From Fasciolopsis buskii (taxonomy: Eukaryota > Platyhelminthes > Trematoda > Plagiorchiida > Fasciolidae), in the NCBI GenBank assembly GCA_008360955.1, contig LUCM01005033.1:186001-250000 (forward strand): 64,000 nt of DNA, written 5' to 3'. Made by a program: the position numbers and the translations under genes. The first letter of the stretch is position 1; every line of letters begins with the position of its first letter. The notes under the pieces are model-generated. The model had not been told where the DNA came from. It saw only the letters and a program-made list of their open reading frames with translations, and did not search any database. Shown here piece by piece: positions 14,474-27,485 of the stretch.

Positions 14474-14787
14474 AAAACAGCGATTCATTGGGAAAACTGG
14501 ACACAACATTTTTCTCAAATAAGCCCACAGCGCAGGAAGGGTTGCGTTTAACCTAAACACCTATCTTATCCGGTCGCAGTCTAAATAGACATCTAGAATC
14601 TTGGAATCCAAAAGCTCCCGCTTATTTTCAACGATCGCTCAATCAAGTTTCATATTGTTGGCACAATCTACATGAAGGACAGTTCGCCTAACAATTGTGA
14701 AGATTTAGCAAAAATGATTTCAGTAAACAAAACCATAAGCTGGCCAATCGGGAATACATATTCTTTGTAATCCGTTGTAGACTAACT

Positions 14788-15016
14788 TCAGAACTGATGA
14801 ATTTTCGCATCTATCAAGCGGAACCCAAGTGGAAGAAGTCTGCCACACGGGACAAGTATCAAGTTGGGGGAGTTGGCTGAAAAAGTAGAGCTGACCGTTG
14901 GTATCGGAAGAACGGGGAGAGCCATAGGTGCGCCTGATTTCCCGTCGGCCTGTCGCGTGCTTAATGCCGGAATCGGAAAGTTAAGATATAAGATGCGTTC
15001 AAAGAACTTTTCATAA
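14788..15016 (-). CDS. Candidate terminal exon, unknown protein
   Basis: Minus-strand frame of 76 codons. A good acceptor (a pyrimidine-rich stretch then GACAG) precedes it, and it ends at a TGA. The segment is clearly richer in G and C than its flanks. It encodes a proline- and serine-rich peptide with blocks such as RQADGKSGAPMALPVLPIP and ANSPNLILVPCGRLLPLGF. I recognise no domain. No AATAAA follows within the next 100 bases, so it could also be an internal exon with a donor I did not settle on. The neighbours are non-coding. Confidence 0.33.
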
Positions 15017-18000
15017 CTGTCAGACAAGTAGAGGAATGCGGATGTCAGTTTCGAACGGGGCGAAAATTATTATTCTACATAAAAATGCCGAAGTGTCGAA
15101 TTTTTGTGCTAAACCTAGGGGAAAATAATAAAGTATCTCGTTACGTTTATTCATTCAACTATTTATCTCTGATACGTATTCTAAAAAAATCCGAGTTTAT
15201 GATGAGAAGCTGTTGGTTCTCGGCATTTTATTAGATACTTTTAAAGTAGGTTATTTTCCCAATACAGGTCAGTTAAATGGTCAGCGCCAGACACCATTGT
15301 ATTAAGTGGTGCACTTGAGATTAGAACCGTCCACTTTGCAAACCAGGGCAACGGAAAGGACAGCTGACTCAGTAGAGAGAAATTAAGTTAAGCCAGGTAG
15401 CCAAATTGCATACCGTGAGGAAGAAAATCACCAAGTTGGCTGTTCCATGATTGTTTATTACCACCATCTTAGCACTAAGTAATCAATTTTAATCTGGAAT
15501 AACAGCCACCTTGTTAAATTTGCAGATCCATTGAAGTTTGGACAGCTGCAAATGGGAACCCAAAATTTTCCCATGATCACCTAACTATTTTAGTAATATT
15601 ATTGATTAGTAGAACACTGGTCCATCCGCATGCGGCGTATTAAATTGCACAAGAAACCCAATAGATTTCTGTCCGACCTACTGTTTTACCTAACCCCACG
15701 TGTGATAATAACGAACAGTCAACTGTTTCTTTGTACTGTGATTTAAATGCATAAAGGGCAGGTTTCACCATCCGAAGGTTTTGGAGATATTGAGTGAAAC
15801 CAGGTTTGTAGCTTCTTCAGGCCATTTAGTTCAACAGACACCGCTCGACGATGTTTGAAAATATGTGAATGTCTCGAGCGAGGCGTAAGTTTGAACATAA
15901 AAACTTACATGAATTAGAAACAGATTGAAATTCTCTGATGTTTCGAATAAGTGTAAAAGAACAAATTCGTAAAACGTGGAAATGCCGGGAATTTAGAGCA
16001 GGTGGAAAAATGGGATAACCAGTTGGAATAAAAGGATACGCGCAAGAGATTGTGTTGCAATTGAGAATTTTGATGAAAGACTGTAACGGCTATACAGGAT
16101 GAAACTACAACTACAAATTACATACTTGGGCAGTTGGACTGTTTTGCCTCTTGCAGTCACTATGATCTGCTGGCACAAACCTCCTGATGTGACTATATAC
16201 TGTTAGGCAGCTGATATAACAATAATCTACTGTCTACTATGAATTACCTCATGTAGACTTTCTATGTAGACCTCGTTGATCGAATACTTGCAAACGTCCT
16301 AGTCACGGTGTATCTGAGAGCTCACCAGACGAGCACCCGAGCCGTTGCATTTCCACTGTGAACAGTGAAGCGACGTAACAAGAAGAATCCGTGTACTGTA
16401 AAGTATCAAGACAAAGCCATTCTGTTTCGAAATCAAAAGTGACAGTTTAATTAATTTCATATGAAATACCACGCGCTGTATAAGTGGTAAATAGAAGGGA
16501 AACTTGACTAAGTCTTGTCTATTCTTGAACTACTTTCACTTTGTCATCAAAGAACAAATAATGCGACACTGCGTTGCATCGGCGGTAAACAATCTGACGC
16601 AGACTGTCACTGTAATAATCGAATTCCAGCATTTTGAACTGCCCTGGTCCAAATTATTACCTCGATTGTAAATTTTCCTTCAAAATTTACTGTTTTCCTT
16701 GTTAGGGAATTTATCACTTTTAAACGGAATGAGCAAGATGGATTGTGTAAGACCGTATGTCTTCACTTATCTCCACCTGCTAACCTCGGAAGCAGCCTCT
16801 GAACGGCTAGTCAATTTCAGACAAACCGATTTTTCCCAACCATCGTTTTCTGGAGTTGATGCAATCCGAAATAATGGAAAATGTTACATTTTTCTGTAGA
16901 TTGTGTAGGATGTGTCGGTCCTGGTAACTGGGCACTTTGTCGTATGTACTGTATGAAAATGGATAATTTGCTTGGTTCTAACCATTAGGTTCACCAAAGC
17001 TGACACGACTGAGTCTATGACAAACACCTGCGCATTCCGGTATCAACGTAACCGGAACTGTAATCCAAATGTCATTAACAAGTATACTGTGGAAATCGAT
17101 TTCCATAGGCTAGTGAAAGTTTGTGAATCTGGATGACGTTGCTACCAATAACAACGCAGGTAGTAATGCTAATCGCAGGAGCTACGTAAAAGCTACCGGA
17201 TGGACAGTGATAAACCGTGGCAAATTTGATAACTGATTATTCCTTCCGTCGTTGTTACGCAACACGTTTTCATGTTGCCTTCGAATCAACGAAACTGTTT
17301 CCGTAGGCCTGTGGTAATGCTGCTGCACTGAACTTCGGATTTACCCGGGAAGTGACCGCCACTCATGTTTGAAATCACTAGCCGATTTTCTGTGACATTT
17401 CGTTCTTTTCACTCTGAACCTATAGTTTGGTATTACCCGTTGCTCTCTTGGTACCTTCTGCCAGTTGTTGGTTCACTTGCGATATCAAAAGTTAATATAT
17501 ATCTGCTAGGCGGAATACGATCTTGATTCAGCAGCTTTCTTCAGTACCGGCATTATTGTAATAAAATGATGATGCCCTTGGTAATACAATGTACGAATTT
17601 GCAATGCGAAAATTTGAGGGATTCTATCGCGAGGCCGTTTCACGACCTAGAAGGATACGAGGCAACGATCACCTGTTTTCCAAGCCATACCAGTTGAATA
17701 ACTGCAACCGTTTGGACAAAGGGGGCTCTTTGATTCCTAATCGGATTTATTTCCACTTTCTGTGCTTTTCTGTTCATAAGGGCAGTATGCAAGGCAGGAA
17801 TGCAAAAAATTCGCATAAAACTCTTTGTGCGTCTCCAAGTTCCCTCGTCACTGTGACTACCAATTTATGAGGTTTTTATGACACCGATTTTTCAGCGGCA
17901 TGGAGGTTCATAGAACAAATCAACTTTCTGTCAACCAATATTCCGATGCAAACTATCGTCTTTATTCTTTGTGATTTGTTCAAGGTGAAATTTGAACCAA

Positions 18001-21000
18001 TTCCAATCGACTGCCTATTTGATTGAGTAAATTCTAGCAATCGCACACATTTTGTGGTCTAGAAGATGTATATCTATAACGACGGGAATAGTTAATCTCC
18101 TATTCGAAGAAACCATGTGAAATCGATGAAACAGTCCTTCGTTTAATGAAATCCGAGATTTTGTGTTCAATTATACTTTTCATTTTCAACAATTTCGTCG
18201 TAAAAATTATGTACAGAATAATGACACAGAAGTTTGTCCGAGTATCGTAACAATATCGTGCACTGGACGACACGAGGAAACATTCAGAGCTCAGTGATTA
18301 GGGCGAATGTAACCGTTTGCCACGTTTTCACGTACCATTCATCTCGTTAAAGAAATAAGGTCTTAAATTGCCCAGTTTTTCTGAGCTTATGAACATCAAC
18401 GTTAGATTATCACTAAAATTTTGGAAAAAATCTTTCTGCATGAAGTGGCTGGCTGAGTGCAAGACAGACAGTATACCGAGTTCCATGTCGCCTACCGCCA
18501 GTTAATTCACATTATCTACTGTACAATCAATGGGGCCCCTCACTTTGAATAAATGCATAGTTAGTAAAAAACAAATTATGAAGCGACTAAAATATTTGGT
18601 ATTACTAACAATAGGAGGTCTGTTCTGGACTTGTATTGTTTTCGTCCGGCCATATCCATTTTATGTTGTATTTAACAAGCTTGTACAGACTTTAAAGAAA
18701 ATAGCGGACGTTTCGATCATTCAATAAGTCCCATAACCTCCAATAATTACTCGTCAATTTCTTTCATGTTTACCGCAAAACTTTTCTGGCCTGAATATCT
18801 ACTTTGCGGCTGTTAACCATTTTCCAACTCCTCAACTTTATTTGCTGTGGGTAGTGATGAAAGTTTTTAATCGGCATCTAGTGAAAAGTCCAATCAAACT
18901 TTTCAGCCTTCTCAAAATATGTCTGGCTTGACCTAGACAAAAACATTTTTCGTGTGACTCCCGCAAAACACATTTTTCATCTGCAGTGCGAGAACAATGG
19001 TAAAGCAAACAACTGTTGGTTATTCCTCCTTCCAGAATAGATAGATGCTGAGGACAAATGCGGCATAATCCGGAAAGAGCACGTCATTGCGCTGAGGTCA
19101 AGTGTTTTTACCTAGGTTCTTGTATACGTCCGAGTTTGACGGCACTGAGCCCGTAAGAAAAAGAACATGGCGAGTCACACTGTCACATTTTACTTGATAA
19201 ATCGCTGCCAGTAATATCCTTTGGCCTCTCTAACCAGAGTAGGTTTTCCTTAGTCGCTTCTAGTAGGCGGTGCATTAGTATCTGGTCGCAACTACAGAAA
19301 CAAATCGGTATTCAAAATGTGCTCAGATGCAAATTTTGTAGTGACTTTCAAGCTTGAAAATTTGTGTTGCTGGAGTTAATTTTTATATTTTGTTATTAGG
19401 ATTTTAAAAGTCAATTATGAATTGCTTCAACAGCAATGGAGATGATGAAATACTGTATTGGTTATTCTTCCTTAGCCCATGGGATGTGCTCAGCCGTCGA
19501 CTTTGAATACTACGCATTCCCTTATAGGAATCTGAATTTTTGAAGAGGCCATGGTTTGCCTAAAACCTGGCTTTTTTGGTTGAAGACTCCTTAGCAAAAT
19601 TTTTTGAATTAACGAAGGTATTAGGGAATATTTCTAAATTCCGATTAGTTTCATGAGGATTTGTTTAACTAAATGAGCTTGTATAGTTATGGGCTGTTGG
19701 CGATCCACTCAAACGCCTTACTATCCTTCCAGAACTTCTCACCTACGACTTTTCAGTCAGCCCATCAAAATGTTCATTAACCGGATAAACGCTAGGGGAC
19801 CGACTGTACTGTGGTTCGTAAACAAGCAGTTCAAAATGAAATATTATCGGTACTTTGCATGCATCATTCGTCTGAATATTTCATCCAGTCACTGTTGCAT
19901 TATAACCAATTTGCAGGTCAACATAAATGCAGTTATCCCTTAACTGTACCGAGGCCATTTGTTTTCGAAACATTCCTCCGCGGTCTCAAAGATTGAAGCT
20001 TTAAGATTCATTGCACCTCAACCGGTCTTTTAGGCACTGGATTAATCGATAACATTGGTCATTCTATCAACACTCCGTAGCAACTTCTTAGACGTGATTA
20101 AAGTTGGTCTGAATCCGCCCACTGAACCATATTTCGCTGGTTGCAAACCTCATTTTATCCCTATAAAACGGAGTAGGAGGGTAAACAAAAATATAGAAAG
20201 TATGTTTATCAGGATGAGTTTTGTATAAAACCTGGAATGGATTACTTATACGAGATTGAGCCAATTATTCAAAATGAATATAACATCGAAATCATAAACA
20301 AGGTGATTTCAAACAAATCTACCAACTGCTTAACGGCTATAGATTTTTTCCAGTTTGGAAAAATACTCTAATTAGAATCACACTCCCAATTTTTGAACTC
20401 CAAATGAAGAGTGGCATTTGAATTTTCGAGTTTGTTTTTGATCGAGCCTTTGCAAAACTAAGCATAAATGAACAGTAAAACAGTTGAATCTAACGCATGA
20501 GTAAGCACATACAATAAAAACAGTGCTGACCGAGTAAACATTAATGTAGAGTGCATAGGAAATTTTGAAAAATATTCACCAAGTGATACTAGGTTTTTTC
20601 GAAAAACGTAAAGCACTTCATTACAGGAAAACGGTTGGTTAGTGATAACATGGACAAACTTTTCTAAAAATTCGTCCTGACCGAAAGTTTACTGGCAATT
20701 TTGACGAGATTTTAATCCACATTTACCTGTCATATCCGCACACTATTAAATGCTCATGCTCCTAATGGAGGTTCCAAATTAGTAACAATTAATATTGAGC
20801 TTATTTGCTCCGCGGGTCACCTGTCCGAATCACACTCTCATCTTACCAAGGCAGGCAAAATATTTTTCGGTTGAACTTCACGGAGAAAACAGAAGTAGTG
20901 AAGAAACAAAAAGCAGAATCCACTCCATTCGCCAGTGTCTTTATCCGTCAAATCTAACTGGCGGAAAAGCGACAAGCATTCCTGTAAGTGAATTTTCTCG

Positions 21001-23094
21001 CCGCACGATTCCATTTGTGGTTATTGCATCTAATAGGAATTTGCTCGTTTGCGTACCAAATACATTTGAATATTTTATCACTAACATTTGGCACTATATC
21101 AATCAGTTTACAAGGACAATAGATACACCGTTTTTGACTCATGGCGGTAATTTATTTTAAGAAATCTGTGGCCACGTAGGCGAAATCAATTCTTTGCTGT
21201 ACTGATTCCAACCTCAAAGCCCGTTCAAAGTTTGCAACTTGTTTTACACAGGGACTGATTAAAGTAGCAAGAAATATTAACAGTGCGCAGTGTAGGTACA
21301 CTTCTCTAGTGTCTTCGATCAGTAATACAATGGCTTATTTTCCTATGCCACGATACCAAACTGGAGTGTGACCACTAAAGACATTACCATTTAATTTACC
21401 CCGGTTGCACTGATTCAAATTCTCCCAAGTAAAGATGTTGACACGCCACGTTCCGTTCTACCATATTTGGAACATGACACGGCGTAGTAAAATGAATTAG
21501 GATAAACCACTGATGAAATAGTGAAAACATTTATGATGAGTTTGCTGACCTGTTAGTCATCTACTGATCCGCTGATTTTATGGAACTAAAACGCCGTCGT
21601 GGTAACCGTCACCAAGTATTTGTAATTGGTTACCGCGATGTACCATAATTTAGATTGGGTTGCCAGCAAAATCTACAACGACAGGTACGGCTTTTCTGAT
21701 CATGTTTTATGGTAATTGCGAACTGCAGGAATGGAACTGGATGACAAAACTGTTTCAGATAGAATATGAGTATTTTCTTATTGCGACGAAAAATGAGTCA
21801 TCTGTGGTGTCAGGAGGAAAGAACGCGCCTTAGCAACATACTAATTTGGATCCGGGATTGTCTTCTGAACGCCTTCCTGTTGTGAAAAATAAACGCAGGT
21901 CATTGGATCTCATGAGATCATGAAGTTGGGCCGACGTTTGAGTCATTTTTTGTTCATCTAGGAGATAAGCAACAGCTTGTTTGCTGGTATCGTTTTAAAA
22001 CGAAAATTTCCGCAGACAAAGTGGTAGGGAACACCTCGGGTAGGAGAGCAAACGGCAGGTGGGTGAAGCCCATAGCTAACGAGGAAGAAAACAGTCGATC
22101 TAATGAACAGTGATTTTCCGGACATAATCGGACGGGGATTAGGAAGAACGAGTTTGGAGTACAATAATCACGTATTCGAAACAAACGGATCATTTTTACC
22201 AAACAGACAGCTTTTGGTCTTAGTACTTGGCCTGCGTGCCACGGGCAGCGACGATTAATCGAACGCAATGAAAGTTGCGTGTTGTGAGTTGAGTTTTGAC
22301 ATTTCCACTTATGATTCATATTTGGTTGAAGGTTGTTTGTAACGGGCCATTTCGTTCTCACATTACTGTATATGAGAGTTCGATCCAAAAAATAGGAATA
22401 TTCATTGGAGCTGCAATGGAAGAACAGAACTTTCACTCTCCTAAGAACTTTGGTACTCTTTGTTCCTTAGAGCTATCAACAAGAGGGCACGTTTACCATA
22501 AGACGCTAGCCTATAAGCCCACATTATTTAGCAGCAGTTATTTCATGTCTATCCTTGAGGTAGCCGGGAAAGTGACCATCCTTAATTGTAAGTGAATTTA
22601 ACTCGTCCCAGAAGCATTAGGAACGAAGTCATTCTGGTACTATGTATCAGAAAGTAGTATTCTGATTTGTTTATTAGGCTGTCAAGAAGAAAATGCACGC
22701 TTAATGAAATCAACAAACTTGGGCTTTATATTATCCTAAACAAGTACGTTGCTAGGATTAGTTAGGTAAGTCAACGATTGACGCTTCAGTTACTTGTCTT
22801 TGACCTGCACGCATATTTGAGAACATTTCCAGGGCTTATTAATTCAAATGAATGCATGTTTCAGATAAGCGTAACTTGGCAATTTTGATTATGCCGCCCG
22901 CCCTATTACGATCGGTTTCGCATGTCTAGATAAACCTGCATGTGATTATGCGCGAGGGTTTTCTAAGAGCTTCGCAGTTAAACTTTTAAGAACGAAGATG
23001 TTCGGATGAACTGCCATTCGCTTGGGCATCACTAAAATCACGGAATCTATATACAAAAAAACAAAAGGCTAATATATAGTCACTCCGTATATCT

Positions 23095-23143
<49 letters not shown>

Positions 23144-25888
23144 AACTACGACGTTTGAAAATAATGTTAGTTTTAGATAGAATTCAAGATGTTTTAGGTG
23201 GGCTGTGTATGAGCATTCCTTCTATGGTTAGGACTCGGCTAAATAATAAAATGAGAAAAAATTGCAAGCCTTAACACAATATAAGTCCACTTTACAGTCA
23301 TTTTTATAAGCGGTATCGGTTTCTGATTAGTTCGAAAAGCATTTGATCAAGATTTTATATTCATACCTGTGCATACAGACATAATTATGCATCGATGTAT
23401 TCCCAATGTTACATTTGAAGTCATCAGCCACGGTAGCCAAACCTATCAGTGAGACAAATCAAATGACATCTTTAGGCTACAAGTCATTTCAGAATCCTCA
23501 TTATGGTAGGTCAGTCAAATTCCTGCATACGGCCAGCTGTCAGTCTCGAGAAAAAACACGGTTAGTGGACGATTGCGAACTTAGCATTGTGCACCAGTAG
23601 CTGCTAACTTTTTTCATGTTTCGTCAATGATTGGCCAAAACGAATTGATCAGTCTGCCGGAAAAGATAAGACAGGCTATTGAGCTTTAACTGCTCCATCT
23701 ATAAGACCAAAGCACGGTTTATAAGGCGAGATTTACGTCCAGCATAACAACGAGGGTACAAATTTATTGCATATGAATTGGTATCTTTTCACCTTCGCAC
23801 CATTTACAGAAAACAATTTCAACACCATAATGACCACACAATGAACTCACTTCTAACCGTAATGAGAAATGATTTTGGGGGAACAGTTGTACTGCAAGAA
23901 AGCCATTAAATGCAATTCCATCCAAGATTGTCATTATTTTGCTATCAAAATATTTTCTAAGAGAAATGTATACTACAACGTCTAATTTCATCGTAGTGCA
24001 AGCAGATTCATCTTGTACTTCTGTTCAGCCTCATTAGAAGCTGTCTATCTGAAGGTTTGTAAACCTCTGCATGCAATTACCTAAGCAAACAGATCCGGGA
24101 CAGAATATGGAATCGTTCAACAGAACCGAATTTGGTGAAATTTTTCATCCCGTTTTTGCATTTCAAAAGATCGGCGAAAAATAGAAATACGTAATCTTGA
24201 CATTGCGGACGTCATAACCAACAGATTTCCATTAACATTTGGTCAGTGAATCGGTTTTGCAATCACTCAATCAGTTTATCTCTCCATCTAGTTGGATGCT
24301 AAAATCGAATTGATATTCACAAAGGTCTACAGATTTATTTGTCATGCGGATCGTCCGAATCGAGTTCCTAGAATTCTGTTCGGTCGTATTTGTACACGCG
24401 GCGAGCAGTCACTGACGGACAAACTGAGGTTGAGGTGAGACAGAATTACCTCGGTTCCTGACCCGGGCGTTGGTTTAGGGAATAGATAATCTATCTGTTC
24501 CAACAGGTGAAACTTCTGTTTGTTGCCGACCCATTTTTGAAAGAACAACGCAGTGCTTCATGTCCGAAAGATACGAAGAAATTCACCATATTGTTTTATA
24601 AATTTTTCATGTTCCTATTCTCTGGGACATTCTTTCACAACGTTATCTCCAGAATCAGGTACAGGGCAGACCTTGCATCTTGTTCATGGATCCGTTGTTT
24701 CATAGAACAAAAATACGAAATAGAAAATAACAAATTATTTCAATTCTTACCGGTTCGAAACTTTCTTGTGTTTCTGTGTTACAAATGAACGATTTGTAAT
24801 TCATTTGGTACACAACAATATTGTTTCAAACACGCTTTGGGCTAACATCAAGGAAAATTCAATAGTATCATCTAACAGTAAATAACACAATTTTCCGAAT
24901 GATTCAAAAACATTTCGTTTAGATTCATCAGAGTTCTTCTTAGGGTATGAAAAATTAAGATCGTATGCACTGCAAATATTATTAAGCTTAAATTAGTTGA
25001 ATTTTTTAGTGTTTCATTTCACTACTGTGCCGTTACTTAATTTTTGCATGAATTATGGCGGCTAATATTTTGGGACGAACTACACATCACCTGATACCAT
25101 TTTTATTCTCGCTAATATATCTGATGAAATTAGAAATGCTGAACATACAAGTAACGCTGAGAAGCACGCAAAAGAAGTTTTATTTGGCCTGTATCCTTTG
25201 TGTTTGCCTTCAGCTTACTATGAATCCCCGTGACCGATAATGTTTCCGTGCATGCAATCCGCTCGCATATCATACAGGGCCGTTGAACAGTACTAAGATC
25301 ATTTTTATGTAAGTCAGTTATGTCAATACCAGGAAGCCATAAATTGTCAGCAGTTGTTTCTCCTAGGACAATAGTATCTCCTATTAACTAAGTTTACACA
25401 GCTTTGCGACTTTTTCAAGTGTTCAAAAACCGTAAATCATATAGAAACACAGTCATACAAGGGGCAAATAAGTTCAAAAATTCGATAGGAATTGTACTAA
25501 AACGGGGCTAGCCTTCTCCCCGAGAGGAATTGTGCGTACTCAACCTTCAAAGATGGAAAATTAGCCACAGTGTCGGAACAACTGAAGTATGACAAATGTA
25601 ACATCTATCATCTTGCATGTCAATTTTATAATCCAGAGGACATTACCACACCCAGCATGCTGTCATAACATCATATATTATCATATCCACTGGATGAGAG
25701 GTATTTTATGTTTCATTAAACTTATCCAAAACTTTGAGACACTGATAATCCCGAAAATCTGTTGAGTATTAGAGGGTAGAAACTAGATCTTATATTCTAC
25801 GTTGTTTTTGGTATAAGAACATCCTGCTTGATTTTGGAACAGTACACAAGGGAGTGTAAAACAAAATCAACTAATGATTATTTTTCTT
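15017..25888. other. Long stretch with no supported gene
   Basis: AT-rich sequence with scattered short open frames. The longest is 160 codons on the minus strand at 21,954-22,436; a second frame of 68 codons overlaps it. Both include cysteines and hydrophobic runs, but I see no domain and no paired splice sites. A plus-strand frame at 18,530-18,727 has a hydrophobic segment like a signal anchor but lacks a usable donor. I leave all of these uncalled. Confidence 0.45.
23098..23140. repeat. (TA)n microsatellite
   Basis: About 21 uninterrupted TA units. No inverted repeat was noticed beside it, unlike the TA tracts near 27.4 and 57.8 kb. Confidence 0.97.
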
Positions 25889-25978
25889 TAAGAAAACACA
25901 AGTTGGCGAAACAAGCTCGTTTTCAGTGATACATACTCATGCCATTAGGTCAATATATATTGGGGAAATTTTTCCTTA
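25889..25978 (+). repeat. Solo copy of the Penelope element terminal repeat
   Basis: This stretch matches the two inverted repeats that bound the Penelope-like element at 47.8-50.1 kb. It shares TTAAGAAAACACAAGTTGGC at its start, then TCGTTTTCAGTGAT, then TACTCATGCCATTA. The last third drifts. No reverse-transcriptase sequence lies on either side. It is therefore a solo terminal repeat, either left by loss of the internal part or inserted alone. Confidence 0.85.
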
Positions 25979-27029
25979 GGAGGGATTGGATTAGTCAGAT
26001 CTCTCATCTCAATGATCCTAGGAACTTTAGCAACCCTTTTGCAGATCTTATATGAGATACACAATAGTCCACATTCGTTTGACGCGGCTGACCAGTTCAT
26101 TAAGGACATAAATTTTGACGATTAGTAAAATAATCAAAACCGCATTAAAAGAAAAAAATCGCACAGTCCGGGAAGGATAAGACGAAGGAATTATGGTTCT
26201 ACATAAGGAAAACCGTTAGACCGTTATGATGGGTTGAATGATGTAGTCGTAAGTATTTCTGCAACCCAGGAGTGTAAAAACATGAAGTGTCGGCTGAAAT
26301 ATTTAATCCCAAAAGGAGATATATCACGAACTGTGAAACGCTAGTCATTGCAGAGATCATAGTACAACTGGGCAGTGCTTAATCTTCGAATGACCACTGT
26401 CCGCTAAGATGCTGTCCTCGTAACCAGCTGGACATTTATGTCTGCATGCTGGAGTGTTGTATTTGAATGGTATGCAATCATTTTTCAGCTTGTATCACAG
26501 TTCAGACAATGAACCAACCCTGCTATTGCGATCTAATGGCAAGAATGAAGAGACGGCGCTAGTTTCGATATTCATCTGAAGGGTTCCGAAATATGGTTCT
26601 TCATAAAATGGATTTTGACACGTCAAAGGGCAGTCGCTTGTAAGTAATGGTCCAGGTAGTTTCCAGTTATATCGGAGATGCTTGTTTCGTTAAGATATCG
26701 AGGAAAATAATGAACCTTCAAATGGATGGCACTAGCTGTTGCATAATTTTTTTGTTTTACGGATATCAAAATTGTCTTGACTGCTTTCGCGCAGTTTCCA
26801 ATATTCCCTTTTGTCACTGTCACTAATGCCCGAATGAACGCGCTGTAGAAGCGCTAGTAAAAAGTCCAACAGAACTGGACCCAGAGGACGAACCAACGCA
26901 AGATGTCTCAAGTAGGTAAGATCGTGTAGCCTTATTTCGGCGAAGTGAGAGAAGTCAGTGTGCTAGAAGACCTAGACGTGTATGTTTAGAATCAGCTTTT
27001 TACTTGTGCTGCAAGGTCGATATTGCATT

Positions 27030-27447
27030 ATATATACGTACGCACACACATATATATATAAGTGAAAAAATATATATCGAATTTGTGGTGTCAGGAGTGT
27101 GCATGGAAGCTGTTCGTCGAAGAGGTCACAGAAGAACCTCAACTGTGATTCGTTGATAATTGTTTGTCAGTTGGGTTGAGCCAGCCTTAGGAACGAGGAC
27201 AGAATGCCCAAGAATATACATATGCGTATATAAAAGCAGCAAGTAATATGTGGATGCGTAAACAAAATTTGCCTGGGAACAAACGACCGGTTTTGCGGTT
27301 ATTGTAGCTTGTCAGGCATACTCACCTGGTACTCTCTTGTCCAAACATCTGTGGACTCCTCGACGAAGAGCTCCGATGCACACTCCTGACGCCACAAATT
27401 CGGTTCTGGTGAGACATACCAATTCAGAGTGTACAAGTATGTGGATG

Positions 27448-27482
<35 letters not shown>
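27030..27482. repeat. Foldback repeat flanked by TA microsatellites
   Basis: Two 53-bp arms (27,079-27,131 and 27,349-27,401) are reverse complements at 46 of 53 positions, with 217 bases between them. Both arms abut simple repeats on their outer sides: TA and CA units at 27,030-27,079 on the left, and about 16 TA units at 27,450-27,482 on the right. The arms contain GAATTTGTGG and TCAGGAGTGTGCAT. No transposase or reverse-transcriptase frame lies inside. The arrangement fits a foldback or MITE-like non-autonomous element, or two copies of a short repeat inserted head to head. Confidence 0.85.

Positions 27483-27485
<3 letters not shown>

Noticed and set aside
21954..22436. 160-codon minus-strand open frame with a second overlapping frame
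   Set aside because: No recognised domain and no splice support; expected about once by chance in a window of this size.
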